From positions 1,941,501 through 2,005,500 of the forward strand of contig NZ_CP067169.1 of NCBI RefSeq assembly GCF_028553885.1: a stretch of DNA of 64,000 bases. The letters run 5' to 3'. Shown piece by piece: positions 47,237 through 56,081 of the stretch. Under the pieces are notes generated by a model. That model saw nothing but the letters and a program-made list of their open reading frames with translations, was not told the DNA's origin and made no database searches. Positions within the stretch are counted from its first letter, which is position 1, and the number at the start of each line of letters is the position of its first letter. This DNA comes from Paracoccus aestuarii (GTDB lineage: Bacteria; Pseudomonadota; Alphaproteobacteria; Rhodobacterales; Rhodobacteraceae). A program made the translations under genes and the position numbers.

Positions 47237-47719
47237 TCACGGACCTTCGCGCAGATAGCCGTCCAGCAGCATCGCCTGCCGCGCGGTCAGGCTCAGCGCG
47301 CATTCCGCATAGGCCGGGCCCGCCCCGGTGCCACCGCCCCAACGCGACGCCTCGTAGCTGCAGGAGGCGTCGCGTAACGCGATCCAGGCGCGCTGCATGT
47401 CGCGCAGGGCCGGGCGCTGCTGCGGGGCCTGGTATCCCAAGCGGTCCTGTTCCGCATCCGCGGCATCCGCCTGTTCGCCGACGCGGCCATAGGCCTCGTT
47501 CAGGCGCGCGTCCCAGAAATCCAGCTCCTGCCCCAGGCAATAGCTCATGCCATAGGTCGATGACCCGCCCGGCCCCTCCATGCAGGCGGCGGCGGCCAGG
47601 CCCGGGCAGTCCTGGCCATCCTCCTCCAGGCAGGCCAGGACCGGGGCGGGATCGAAAGGCGGCGGATCCTGCGCCCAGGCCGGGGCCGCCATCAGCGCCA
47701 AGGCCAGCAGCGCGCGCAT
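47237..47719 (-). CDS. DUF1311 (LprI-like) secreted Cys-rich protein
   Basis: The 160 residues start with a signal peptide (MRALLALALMAAPAWAQ) and contain WIALRDASCSYEASRWGG, the DUF1311/LprI hallmark, plus several Cys (ACLEEDGQDC, AAACMEG). DUF1311 proteins include lysozyme inhibitors. It sits inside the leucine operon, its ATG overlapping the liuA stop (TGATG). Probably a hitch-hiker or a function linked to envelope stress; no catabolic role is apparent. Confidence 0.8.
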   Translation of the reverse strand: MRALLALALMAAPAWAQDPPPFDPAPVLACLEEDGQDCPGLAAAACMEGPGGSSTYGMSYCLGQELDFWDARLNEAYGRVGEQADAADAEQDRLGYQAPQQRPALRDMQRAWIALRDASCSYEASRWGGGTGAGPAYAECALSLTARQAMLLDGYLREGP

Positions 47720-48879
47720 CAGACCAGGCCCACCAGCTCGCGCCCGATCAGCATGCGCCGGATCTCGCTGGTGCCGGCGCCGATCTCCATCAACTTGGCG
47801 TCGCGGAACAGGCGGCTGACGGCGCTGTCGTTCAGGAAACCTGCCCCGCCCATGGCCTGGACGGCCTGATGGGCCTGCACCATCGCCTGTTCGCTGGCAT
47901 AGAGCACCGCCCCCGCCGCGTCCTGGCGCGTCACGCGGCCCGCATCGCAGGCCCGCGCGACCTCGTAGACATAGGCCCGCGCGGTGTTCAGCGCGACATA
48001 CATGTCGGCGATCTTGGCCTGCATCAGCTGGAAGGACCCAATCGGCTGGCCGAACTGGCGGCGTTCGGCGACATAGGGCATCACCTCGTCCAGGCAGGCG
48101 GCCATGATGCCCGTGCCGATCCCCGACAGGACCACGCGTTCGTAATCCAGCCCCGACATCAGGACGCGCACGCCGCGCCCCTCCTCGCCGAGGACGTTCT
48201 CGAAGGGGATCTCGCAATTTTCGAAGATCAGCTCGCCCGTGTTCGACCCGCGCATCCCCAGCTTGTCGAAATGCGGGCTGGTCGAAAACCCCGCCATGCC
48301 GCGTTCGACGATGAAGGCCGTGATGCCCTTGGACCCCGCATCCGGGTCGGTCTTGGCATAGACGACCAGCGTCTGCGCGTCGGGCGCGTTGGTGATCCAG
48401 TATTTGCTGCCGTTCAGCACATAGCGGTCGTTCCGCTTCTCGGCCCGCAGCTTCATGCCGACGACATCGCTGCCCGCGCCCTCCTCGGACATGGCCAAGG
48501 CGCCGACCGCCTTGCCGCTGCACAGGTCGGGCAGGTATTTCGCGCGCTGTTCATCCGTGCCGTTCAGCTTGATCTGGTTCACGCAGAGATTCGAATGCGC
48601 CCCATAGGACAGGCTGATCGAGGCGCTGGCCCGCGCAATCTCCTCGGTGGCGATGACATGGGCCAGATAGCCCATGCCCGCGCCGCCGAACTCCTCGGCC
48701 ACGGTGATGCCCAGCAGGCCCAGATCGCCCATCTCGGTCCAGAGCTGGTTGGGAAAGGCGTTGCTGCGGTCGGTTTCGGCGGCCAGGGGCGCGACGCGGT
48801 CCTGCGCCCACCGATGCACCATGTCGCGCAGCGCGTTCACGTCATCGCCCAGATCGAATTCCATGCCCTTCGAGAACAT
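47719..48879 (-). CDS. liuA: Isovaleryl-CoA dehydrogenase
   Basis: FAD-dependent dehydrogenation of isovaleryl-CoA, the committing step of leucine catabolism. It has 386 residues. The catalytic Glu in GLDYERVVLSGIGTGIM sits at the isovaleryl-type position. AMSEEGAGSDVVGMKL is the acyl-CoA dehydrogenase signature 1. First gene of the liu cluster, with a palindromic candidate operator 22 bp upstream. Confidence 0.94.
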   Translation of the reverse strand: MFSKGMEFDLGDDVNALRDMVHRWAQDRVAPLAAETDRSNAFPNQLWTEMGDLGLLGITVAEEFGGAGMGYLAHVIATEEIARASASISLSYGAHSNLCVNQIKLNGTDEQRAKYLPDLCSGKAVGALAMSEEGAGSDVVGMKLRAEKRNDRYVLNGSKYWITNAPDAQTLVVYAKTDPDAGSKGITAFIVERGMAGFSTSPHFDKLGMRGSNTGELIFENCEIPFENVLGEEGRGVRVLMSGLDYERVVLSGIGTGIMAACLDEVMPYVAERRQFGQPIGSFQLMQAKIADMYVALNTARAYVYEVARACDAGRVTRQDAAGAVLYASEQAMVQAHQAVQAMGGAGFLNDSAVSRLFRDAKLMEIGAGTSEIRRMLIGRELVGLV

Positions 48880-48900
48880 CGCGATCCCCCCTCCCCGGTT

Positions 48901-48923
48901 ATTGAACGCTTGTTCATTTCAAT
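48901..48923 (-). promoter_or_regulatory. Palindromic candidate operator upstream of liuA
   Basis: TGAAC-GCTT-GTTCA (48903-48916) lies inside a wider ATTGAA...TTCAAT frame. This resembles sites of TetR-family regulators of acyl-CoA catabolism. It lies in the divergent gap between liuA and the CobC-like gene, immediately upstream of liuA. The regulator gene is not in the window. Confidence 0.5.
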
Positions 48924-49041
48924 ATCTCAGCGGGCCATGCCGCGTCAAGAAGGCTGCGCGCCGCAGCCCCCTGCGTCAAGCGGCCTTGCGGCCATCCGCC
49001 GGGCGGGCCAATCAGGGGCGGTTGAACCCATGGGGGACGTG

Positions 49042-49578
49042 ATGCGGCTGACCATCCTGCGCCATGCACCGATCATCGGCGACGGCCGCGTGGTGGGCCG
49101 GCGCGACCTGCCCGCCGATTGCACGGGCGCGGGGGCGCTGGCGCCGCACCTGCCCCGCGGTGCGCAGGTGCTGGTCAGCCCGGCGCTGCGCTGTCGCCAG
49201 ACGGCGGCGGCCCTGTCACTGACACCCGACCGGGCGGAGCCCGCGCTGTGGGAACAGGACTTGGGCGCGTGGCAGGGCCTGCCCTTCGACCGCCTGCCCG
49301 ATCTGGGGCCCCTGCCGCCCCAGGCCTTGGCCCGCCACCGGCCGGAGGGCGCCGAAAGCTTCGACGACATGGCGGCCCGGGTCGTCCCGTTGCTGCGCGG
49401 GCTGGATCGCGACACGCTGATCGTGGCCCATGCGGGCACCGTGCGCGCGGCGCTGTCGATGGTGGTGGGGCCCGCCGCGCTGGCCTTTTCGGTCGATCCG
49501 CTGTCGATGACCGTCCTGCGCCGCGCCGGGTCCGATTGGGCCGTCGAGGCGACCAACATCACCCTCGGGGCCGCCTGA
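49042..49578 (+). CDS. Histidine phosphatase family protein, CobC-like
   Basis: The 178 residues open RLTILRHAPIIGDGR, a variant of the phosphohistidine RHG motif with Ala-Pro, and contain the second catalytic His in VAHAGTVRAAL. Overlap of its TGA with cobD (TGATG) suggests alpha-ribazole phosphatase in cobalamin synthesis. The ATG at 49042 is preceded by GGGGGA; an earlier ATG at 49030 is less well placed. Confidence 0.82.
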   Translation: MRLTILRHAPIIGDGRVVGRRDLPADCTGAGALAPHLPRGAQVLVSPALRCRQTAAALSLTPDRAEPALWEQDLGAWQGLPFDRLPDLGPLPPQALARHRPEGAESFDDMAARVVPLLRGLDRDTLIVAHAGTVRAALSMVVGPAALAFSVDPLSMTVLRRAGSDWAVEATNITLGAA

Positions 49579-50483
49579 TGGCCGCGATCGCGCTGACGGC
49601 GCTGATCCTGGATGCGCTGATCGGCTGGCCCGCGGCCTGGTTCCGGCGCGTGGGCCACCCCGTCACCTGGGCCGGGCGGCTGATCGCGGCGCTGGACCGG
49701 GGGCTGAACCGGGGGGCCGCGCGCCGGGCCAAGGGGGCGATGACGGTGGTGCTGGTCCTGGCCGCGGCGGTGGTGCCCGCGGCCCTGCTGCAGGCCTGGC
49801 TGGGGCCGTGGGTGGCGGCAGTGCTGGCATGGCCTTTGGTCGCGGCGCGGTCGCTGGACCAGCATCTGCGCGCGGTTCTGGTCCCGCTGCGGGCGGGCGA
49901 CATCGCGGGGGCGCGGGCGGCGACGGCGATGATCGTGGGGCGCGACCTGCGCCGCGCCGACGCCGCCGCCCTGTCCCGCGCCAGCCTGGAGAGCCTGGCC
50001 GAGAATGCCAGCGACGGCATCATCGCACCGCTGTTCTGGGCGGCGGTGGGCGGGCTGCCGGGGATTGCGGCCTACAAGGCGATCAACACGATGGATTCGA
50101 TGATCGGCCACCGCACCCCGCGCCATGCAGATTTCGGCATGGTCGCGGCGCGGCTGGACGATGCGGCCAACCTGATCCCGGCGCGGCTGACGGCGGGGCT
50201 GATCGCGCTGGCATCGGGGCGGCGGGCGGCCTGGACGGTGGCCTGGCGCGATGCGGGGGCGCATCGGTCCCCCAATGCCGGCTGGCCCGAAGGCGCGATG
50301 GCGGGCGCGCTCGGCATCCGCCTGTCGGGGCCGCGCGTCTATGGCGACCGCGTCGCGGAGGAACCGTGGCTGAACGCCGGCGCGCCCGATCCCGGCCCGG
50401 CCGATCTGGCCCGCGGGATCGCGCTGATCCGGCGGGCGGTGGCGCTGGCCGGGCTGGGCCTGCTGGCCCTGGCCCTGATCTGA
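49578..50483 (+). CDS. cobD: Adenosylcobinamide-phosphate synthase
   Basis: Membrane enzyme attaching aminopropanol to adenosylcobyric acid (also called CbiB). The 301 residues contain LDALIGWPAAWFRRVGHPVTW, NASDGIIAPLFWA and YKAINTMDSMIGHR (shown in part), the CobD/CbiB signatures, with several transmembrane segments. Coupled to the CobC-like gene. Other cobalamin genes are not in the window. Confidence 0.93.
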   Translation: MAAIALTALILDALIGWPAAWFRRVGHPVTWAGRLIAALDRGLNRGAARRAKGAMTVVLVLAAAVVPAALLQAWLGPWVAAVLAWPLVAARSLDQHLRAVLVPLRAGDIAGARAATAMIVGRDLRRADAAALSRASLESLAENASDGIIAPLFWAAVGGLPGIAAYKAINTMDSMIGHRTPRHADFGMVAARLDDAANLIPARLTAGLIALASGRRAAWTVAWRDAGAHRSPNAGWPEGAMAGALGIRLSGPRVYGDRVAEEPWLNAGAPDPGPADLARGIALIRRAVALAGLGLLALALI

Positions 50484-50487
50484 AAGG

Positions 50488-51264
50488 TCAGAGCGGCGTC
50501 ACCTCGACCCGCTGCGTGACCAGCTCCGTGTCCGAGACGGTCGTCAGGAACGCAACGTCGGTCGCATCGCGGCCCACCGCCACCAGCGCCATCTGATCGG
50601 CCGTGGCCATGCCGGTCGGATCGACCAGGTGCCATTCATGGTTCAGATAGACCTGCGCCACGGCATGGAAATCCTGCGGATGGACCGGGGGCGCATAGAC
50701 GCTGGCGATGCGCGCGGGGATCTGGGCCGCCCGGCACAGCGCGACCAGCAGATGCGCATAGTCGCGGCACACCCCCCGCCGGTCCAGGAAGGTGTCCGCC
50801 GCGGTCGTGTTGCCGTCGCTGGCGCCCGCCACATAGTCCAGGTTGCGCTCGACCCAATCGCGCATCTCGGCGACCAGGGCGCCGCCGGTCAGCCCCTCGA
50901 ACCGCGATCCGGTGAAATGGGTGAACCGCTCGGCCTGGCAATAGCGCGAGGGCAGCAGATAGCGCAGCGCGTCGCCGGGCATGTCCTCCATCTCGGCGGC
51001 GCGCAGGCTGCGCAGATCGGGGCGCGGGCGCGTCACCTCGACCTCGGCCGAATAGCGGCAGGTCAGGCGTTCGGCCACGCGCAGGATCAGCCGCTCGCCG
51101 ATGCCTTCCTCGGCGGGGACACGGGCCAGCTTCTGGGGGTTGCCCAGGTCGATGGTGGCGCGGTTCAGCACCTGGCCCTGCACGCCCGCGGCCTCGATCA
51201 CCAGCAAGGCCGGACCGGGATTGCTCATGGCATAGTCCAGCGTCACGTCGATCTTCATCCGCAT
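50488..51264 (-). CDS. Transglutaminase-like family protein
   Basis: The 258 residues have a beta-rich N-terminal half and a transglutaminase-like core: DRRGVCRDYAHLL (Cys), DFHAVAQVYL (His) and WHLVDPTG (Asp) form the papain-like triad. Such bacterial proteins are probably cysteine proteases or amidases; the substrate is unknown. AGGAGAATTCG precedes the ATG at 51264. Convergent with cobD (4-bp gap). Confidence 0.85.
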   Translation of the reverse strand: MRMKIDVTLDYAMSNPGPALLVIEAAGVQGQVLNRATIDLGNPQKLARVPAEEGIGERLILRVAERLTCRYSAEVEVTRPRPDLRSLRAAEMEDMPGDALRYLLPSRYCQAERFTHFTGSRFEGLTGGALVAEMRDWVERNLDYVAGASDGNTTAADTFLDRRGVCRDYAHLLVALCRAAQIPARIASVYAPPVHPQDFHAVAQVYLNHEWHLVDPTGMATADQMALVAVGRDATDVAFLTTVSDTELVTQRVEVTPL

Positions 51265-51353
51265 CGAATTCTCCTGTCGGGCTGAGGGAAGCGCGGTCGA
51301 GCGGTGCCCGCCGCCCGCGCCGATGTCAACGGGTCCCGCCGGGACCATGCGGG

Positions 51354-52427
51354 TCAGGCCGCGATGCCGTCATCCAGACGCAGCGTCACGTCGAACCGCG
51401 CGCCGCCTTCCGGACCCGCGCCGTGATCCAGCCGACCGTCCATCTGGCGGGCATAGATCAGGCAGATCTGCATCCCCAGCCCGCTGGAATGGTCGGGGTC
51501 GAACCCCTCGGGCTGGCCGGGGCCGTCATCGACCAGGCTCAGCCGCAGCTGGCGGCCCTGCTGTTCCAGCGTCAGCTCCATGCTGGGATGGTGGCCGGGA
51601 TGGCCGTGCTTGGCGGCATTGCCGATCAGCTCGGCCAGGATCTGGCCGATCGCCGCCGCCTGCCCGGGCGAGACGCGGTGCCCCTCGTCCAGCCGGTCAT
51701 GCGTGCTGACACGCACGTTCAGCGCCTGCGCCAGATCGGCGGCCAGCCCCGCGACATAGTCGCGCAGCGACAGGTCCCGCGCCCCGGGGTCCAGATAAAG
51801 CTGGTCATGCACCCGCGCCAGGGTCGCGATCCGGTTTGCCGCGTCCAGCAGCTGCGGCGCGCCCTAGCCCGTCGACTGCATCCGCGCCTGCATCCGCAAC
51901 AGCCCGATCACCGAGGCGAAGCTGTTCTTCACCCGGTGGTCGATCTCGCCCATCAGCACCTTCTGGCGGGCGATGGCGGCGTCCTTCTTGGCGATCTCCT
52001 CCTCCAGCCGGGCGCGGGCCTCGGCCATGTCGGTCACGTCGCGCGACGAGGCGAGGATGCGGGTGACCGCGCCGGACCGGTCGCGGATGGGCGACACGGT
52101 CACATGCCACCAGCGGGGCGTGCCCTTGGCGGTGGGGCAGAAGGCCTCGAACCGGGTGACCTGGCCCTGACGGGCGGCCTCCAACGCGCCGTTCAGCAGG
52201 TGATGGGCGGCGGCGGGCCACAGCGCGGGCCAGGCGCGGCGGTCGACGGATGCGAAATCGTCGATCTCAATCGCGCAGAGGCCATTGCCGTTCATGAACC
52301 GCAGCTGGCCGTCCAGATCCAGGATCTTGATGCAGTCGGGCGAGGAATCCAGGACCGACAGGGCAAACCCGGCCTCGGCCCCGCCCAGCAGGTCGAGGGC
52401 ACGGATGTTCGGATCGATGGCAACCAT
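51354..52427 (-). pseudogene. PAS-HisKA_2 sensor histidine kinase split by an in-frame amber codon
   Basis: Codons 1-187 hold a PAS domain (DSSPDCIKILDLDGQLRFMN ... ILASSRDVTDM) and the dimerisation helix with phospho-acceptor His in EIDHRVKNSFASVIGLL. A TAG at 51864-51866 then stops translation in the middle of the helical hairpin (MQSTG-stop-GAPQLLD). The same frame continues through the HisKA_2 remainder and an HATPase domain: ELIGNAAKHGHPG (N box), DDGPGQPEG (G1) and GLGMQICLIYA. There is no frameshift. One base change (for example GAG to TAG) explains it. As read, the kinase is non-functional unless suppressed. Confidence 0.72.
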
Positions 52428-52520
52428 GGGTCAGGACGTTCCCGAAATCGGTGATGCTGCAATGCGGGCGACTATCGTCAAGGCTTGTGGCCATCGCCCG
52501 GCCCTGTCAAGCGCCAAGCG

Positions 52521-53747
52521 TCAGCCGACGCGCTCCGTCAGCCGCAGGGGCCGGGCCTGCGACAAATCGCCCATCTGCCGCGACAGCCCCGGCGCGAGCG
52601 GCAGCAGATCGGCTTGCAACGCATGGTAGAGATCGGGCTTGCCCGCGAAATGGCCGTCCTGAACCGGACCGTCCGGACCGGCCTGCGGGAACCAGCCGCC
52701 CCGCGCGTGATCGATCAGCCGCCGGTCCGCGAAATCCCACAGCCGCCGATACCAGTCTGCATCACCGGGCCGGGGGTCCAGCTTCAGCAGCGCGGCCAGC
52801 GCGCCGATCGCCTCGGTCACGGGCCACCAGTAACGCGCGGGATCCGCGACGCCGCCGCCGATGGCGATCGTATAGGCCAAGCCCCCCTGTTCGGCATCCC
52901 AGGCATCGGCCAGCGCACGGTCGACCAGCGCCCGCGCCCGGTCCGGCGTGCCGTCATCCGGGCGCCCGGCCAGGTCCCACCAGTGCAGGGTCAGCCGCGC
53001 CATCTCGACGCTGTGGCCGGGCGTTGTGCCCGCGGGGCGGAACATGGGATCGCCGGCATAATCCGGGTCGGGCCGCCAATCGGCGCCATAATGTTCGGGG
53101 ATGCGCCAGTCCCGCGCCGCGGCCTGCCGCGTGACGAAGAAATCCAGGATCCGCCCCGCGCGGTCCAGAAAGACCCGCGCCCCCGTCGCCTCATGCGCGG
53201 CCAGCAGCGCCTCAACCCCGTGCATGTTCGCGTTCATCCCGCGATAGGTCGAAAAGGGCCGCCAGTCGCGGGTGAACTCGTCGCGGAAAAGGCCCGCATC
53301 CTCGTCCCAGAAATGCGCGTCCAGGACCCGGGTGATGTCGTCGAAAAGCGGACGCGCCAGCGGATGGCCCCGCATCAGCGCGCCCGAAGCCGCCAGCAGG
53401 ACAAAGACATGGCCATAGGCCAGCTTCGGCCCCTCGACCGGCTGCCCGTCGCGCAGCGCCCAGTGATAGCCGCCGTGATCCGCGTCGCGATGCAGGTGCC
53501 ACAGCGCCTGCATCCCGTGATCCATCACCCCCGCGCGGTCGTCCCGCCCGGCCATCTGGGCCAAGGCCTGGCAATGGACCATGCGCGTGGTGACGTGCAA
53601 TTCCTGCGGGCCGTCCAAGGGGGTGCCGTCGTGATCCAGTGCATGGAACCCGCCTTGGGGCCGCAGGCTGGCATCGAAGAAATCCAGCGCCCGATGCGCG
53701 TCGGCGATCAGGAAGGCGCGGTGCGCGGCATCGTCCAGCGGGTTCAT
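52521..53747 (-). CDS. AGE-family sugar epimerase/isomerase (YihS-like)
   Basis: The 408 residues have the alpha/alpha barrel pattern of N-acylglucosamine 2-epimerases and aldose-ketose isomerases: Tyr-Arg-Gly (STYRGMNANMHGVEALLAA), HYGADW and GHSVEMARLTLHWWDLAG with the catalytic His. YihS/mannose-isomerase members interconvert mannose, fructose or sulfoquinovose. GGAGGTGAGGCG precedes the ATG. It starts 4 bp after tex. Substrate unknown. Confidence 0.86.
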   Translation of the reverse strand: MNPLDDAAHRAFLIADAHRALDFFDASLRPQGGFHALDHDGTPLDGPQELHVTTRMVHCQALAQMAGRDDRAGVMDHGMQALWHLHRDADHGGYHWALRDGQPVEGPKLAYGHVFVLLAASGALMRGHPLARPLFDDITRVLDAHFWDEDAGLFRDEFTRDWRPFSTYRGMNANMHGVEALLAAHEATGARVFLDRAGRILDFFVTRQAAARDWRIPEHYGADWRPDPDYAGDPMFRPAGTTPGHSVEMARLTLHWWDLAGRPDDGTPDRARALVDRALADAWDAEQGGLAYTIAIGGGVADPARYWWPVTEAIGALAALLKLDPRPGDADWYRRLWDFADRRLIDHARGGWFPQAGPDGPVQDGHFAGKPDLYHALQADLLPLAPGLSRQMGDLSQARPLRLTERVG

Positions 53748-53751
53748 CGCC

Positions 53752-56049
53752 TCACCTCCGGCGCAGGGCATCGGCCAAGGCCGAGCCGAAGCTGCCCGGC
53801 CCGGCATCGCGGGGGGCGGCCGATTGTGGGCGCGCGGGCTTCGGGGTCTGGGCGGGCCTCGGCCGGTCGCCTTGGGCGGGCATATCCTTGCGCATGGTCA
53901 GGCCGATGCGCTTGCGGGCCACGTCAACCTCGGTCACGCGGACGCGGACCACGTCGCCGGCCTTGACCACCTCATGCGGGTCACGCACGAAACGGTCGGC
54001 CAGCTGGCTGACATGGACCAGACCGTCCTGATGCACGCCGATATCGACAAAGGCGCCGAAGGCCGCGACATTGGTCACCGTCCCCTCCAGCGCCATGCCG
54101 GGGCGCAGGTCGCCGATCGCCTCGACCCCGTCCGCGAAGTTCGCGGTGACGAAACCGGGGCGCGGGTCGCGGCCGGGCTTTTCCAGCTCGGCCAGGATGT
54201 CGCGCACGGTGGGCAGGCCGAAATCCTCGGTCACGAAATCCTGCGCGCGCAGCGTCTTCAGCGTCGCGGCATCGCCCATCACGGCCCGCAGATCGCGCCC
54301 GCAGGCGGCGACGATGCGGCGCGCGACGCCGTAAGCCTCCGGGTGGACGGCCGAGGCGTCCAGCGGCTCGGTCCCGCCCGGCACGCGCAGAAAGCCCGCG
54401 CATTGCTGGAACGCCTTGGGGCCGAGGCCCGCGACCTTCTTCAGCGCGGCGCGGGACGGAAAGGGCCCGGTCGCGTCGCGATGGGCCACGATGTTCTGCG
54501 CCAGGGACGGGCCCAAGCCCGCCACATGCGCCAGAAGCGGCGCCGATGCGGTGTTCAGATCCACGCCCACGGCGTTCACTGCATCCTCGACCACGCCCTC
54601 CAGCGCGCGGGCCAGCTGGCGCTGGTCCACGTCATGCTGGTACTGGCCCACGCCGATGGATTGGGGCGGGACCTTGACCAGTTCCGCCAGCGGGTCCTGC
54701 AGACGGCGCGCGATGCTGACCGCGCCGCGCAGGCTGACATCCAGGTCCGGAAACTCCTTCGCCGCCAGCTCGGATGCGGAATAGACCGAGGCGCCGGCCT
54801 CCGAGACGATCACCTTGGTCGGCGCGCGCACCCCCTTGGGCAGGCGTTTGAGGACATCGGCCACCAGCCTTTCGCTTTCGCGGCTGGCGGTGCCATTGCC
54901 GATGGCGATCAGATCGACGCCGTGGCGCTGGATCAGCATGGCCAGGCTCGCCTCGGCCCCGCGCAGGTCGTTCTTGGGCTGGAAGGGATAGATGGTGGCC
55001 GTGTCCAGCAGCTTGCCGGTCGGATCGACCACCGCGATCTTGCAGCCGGTGCGGATGCCGGGATCCAGGCCCAGAACGGCGCGCGGGCCCGCGGGGGCGG
55101 CCAGCAGCAGGTCGCGCAGGTTGCGGGCAAAGACGCCGATCGCCTCGGCATGGGCGCGGGTGCGCAGCTCGGTCAGCAGGTCGATATACATCGTGTTCGA
55201 CAGCCGCACCCGCCAGGCCCAGCCCGCCATCTGGCGCAGCCAATCCGCGCCCGGCCCCTGCCCCAGCTGGCCCAGGGCCTGGGCGGTGATCCCCTCCGGG
55301 CGGTCGGCCTGATCCTCGGGGGCTGCGATCTCCAGCGTCACGACCTCCTCCTTGGCGGCGCGCAGGATGGCCAGGGCGCGGTGGCCCGGGATGCGGGCCC
55401 AAGGCTCGGCATGGTCGAAATAGTCGCTGAACTTCGCGCCCTCCTGCTCCTTGCCGGGGACCAGGCGCGCGCGGATCACGGCATGGCTGCGCATAAAGTC
55501 GCGCAGCCGGCCCAGAAGGTCGGCGCGCTCGGACAGCTCCTCGACAAGGATGTCGCGGGCGCCCTCCAGCGCGGCCTTGGGCGTCTCGACCGGGCCGGTG
55601 ACGAAGCGCGGGGCCAGCGCCGCCGGATCGCTGCGCGGGTCTGCCTGGATGGCGCGCAGCAGCGGCTCCAACCCGTTCTCGCGCGCGATCATCGCCTTGG
55701 TGCGGCGCTTGGGCTTGAAGGGCAGATAGATGTCCTCCAGCGCGGCCTTGGTCTCGGCGCCCGCGATCGTCCGGGCCAGGTCGTCGGTCAGCTTGCCCTG
55801 GTCGCGGATGGCGCCCAGGATCGCGGCGCGCCGCGCCTCCATCTCGCGCAGATAGGACAGGCGTTCGGCCAGGGTCCGCAGCTGGGTGTCGTCCAGGCCG
55901 CCCGTCGCCTCCTTGCGGTAACGGGCGATGAAGGGGACCGTGGCGCCCCCGTCCAGCAGATCGGTGGCCGCGCCCACCTGGGCGGGGGTGGCACCGATTT
56001 CACCCGCGATGCGGCGGGCGATGCGGGCGGTGGTCTGCGACTGGTCCAT
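53752..56049 (-). CDS. tex: Tex-family transcription accessory protein
   Basis: RNA-binding protein of the Tex/Spt6 family. The 765 residues have an N-terminal helical region, a YqgF-like domain (AVLGLDPGIRTGCKIAVVD), a helix-hairpin-helix tandem (about 480-560) and a C-terminal S1 domain (GMALEGTVTNVAAFGAFVDI). A Pro/Ala-rich tail follows. Likely the first gene of a tex-AGE epimerase unit. Confidence 0.96.
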   Translation of the reverse strand: MDQSQTTARIARRIAGEIGATPAQVGAATDLLDGGATVPFIARYRKEATGGLDDTQLRTLAERLSYLREMEARRAAILGAIRDQGKLTDDLARTIAGAETKAALEDIYLPFKPKRRTKAMIARENGLEPLLRAIQADPRSDPAALAPRFVTGPVETPKAALEGARDILVEELSERADLLGRLRDFMRSHAVIRARLVPGKEQEGAKFSDYFDHAEPWARIPGHRALAILRAAKEEVVTLEIAAPEDQADRPEGITAQALGQLGQGPGADWLRQMAGWAWRVRLSNTMYIDLLTELRTRAHAEAIGVFARNLRDLLLAAPAGPRAVLGLDPGIRTGCKIAVVDPTGKLLDTATIYPFQPKNDLRGAEASLAMLIQRHGVDLIAIGNGTASRESERLVADVLKRLPKGVRAPTKVIVSEAGASVYSASELAAKEFPDLDVSLRGAVSIARRLQDPLAELVKVPPQSIGVGQYQHDVDQRQLARALEGVVEDAVNAVGVDLNTASAPLLAHVAGLGPSLAQNIVAHRDATGPFPSRAALKKVAGLGPKAFQQCAGFLRVPGGTEPLDASAVHPEAYGVARRIVAACGRDLRAVMGDAATLKTLRAQDFVTEDFGLPTVRDILAELEKPGRDPRPGFVTANFADGVEAIGDLRPGMALEGTVTNVAAFGAFVDIGVHQDGLVHVSQLADRFVRDPHEVVKAGDVVRVRVTEVDVARKRIGLTMRKDMPAQGDRPRPAQTPKPARPQSAAPRDAGPGSFGSALADALRRR

Positions 56050-56081
56050 GCGGGCCTCCTGTGGTCCTTCGGACCGCCGTT

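Noticed and set aside
45718..49578. A 1286-codon open frame antisense to the liu cluster, and similar long antisense frames (for example 2226-4646 minus and 56670-58700 plus)
   Set aside because: High-GC coding sequence produces long stop-free opposite-strand frames. These translations are low-complexity Arg/Gln/His/Asp/Gly strings with no motifs, and the sense strand holds recognised genes. Only the last 178 codons of the 45718 frame are real (the CobC-like gene).
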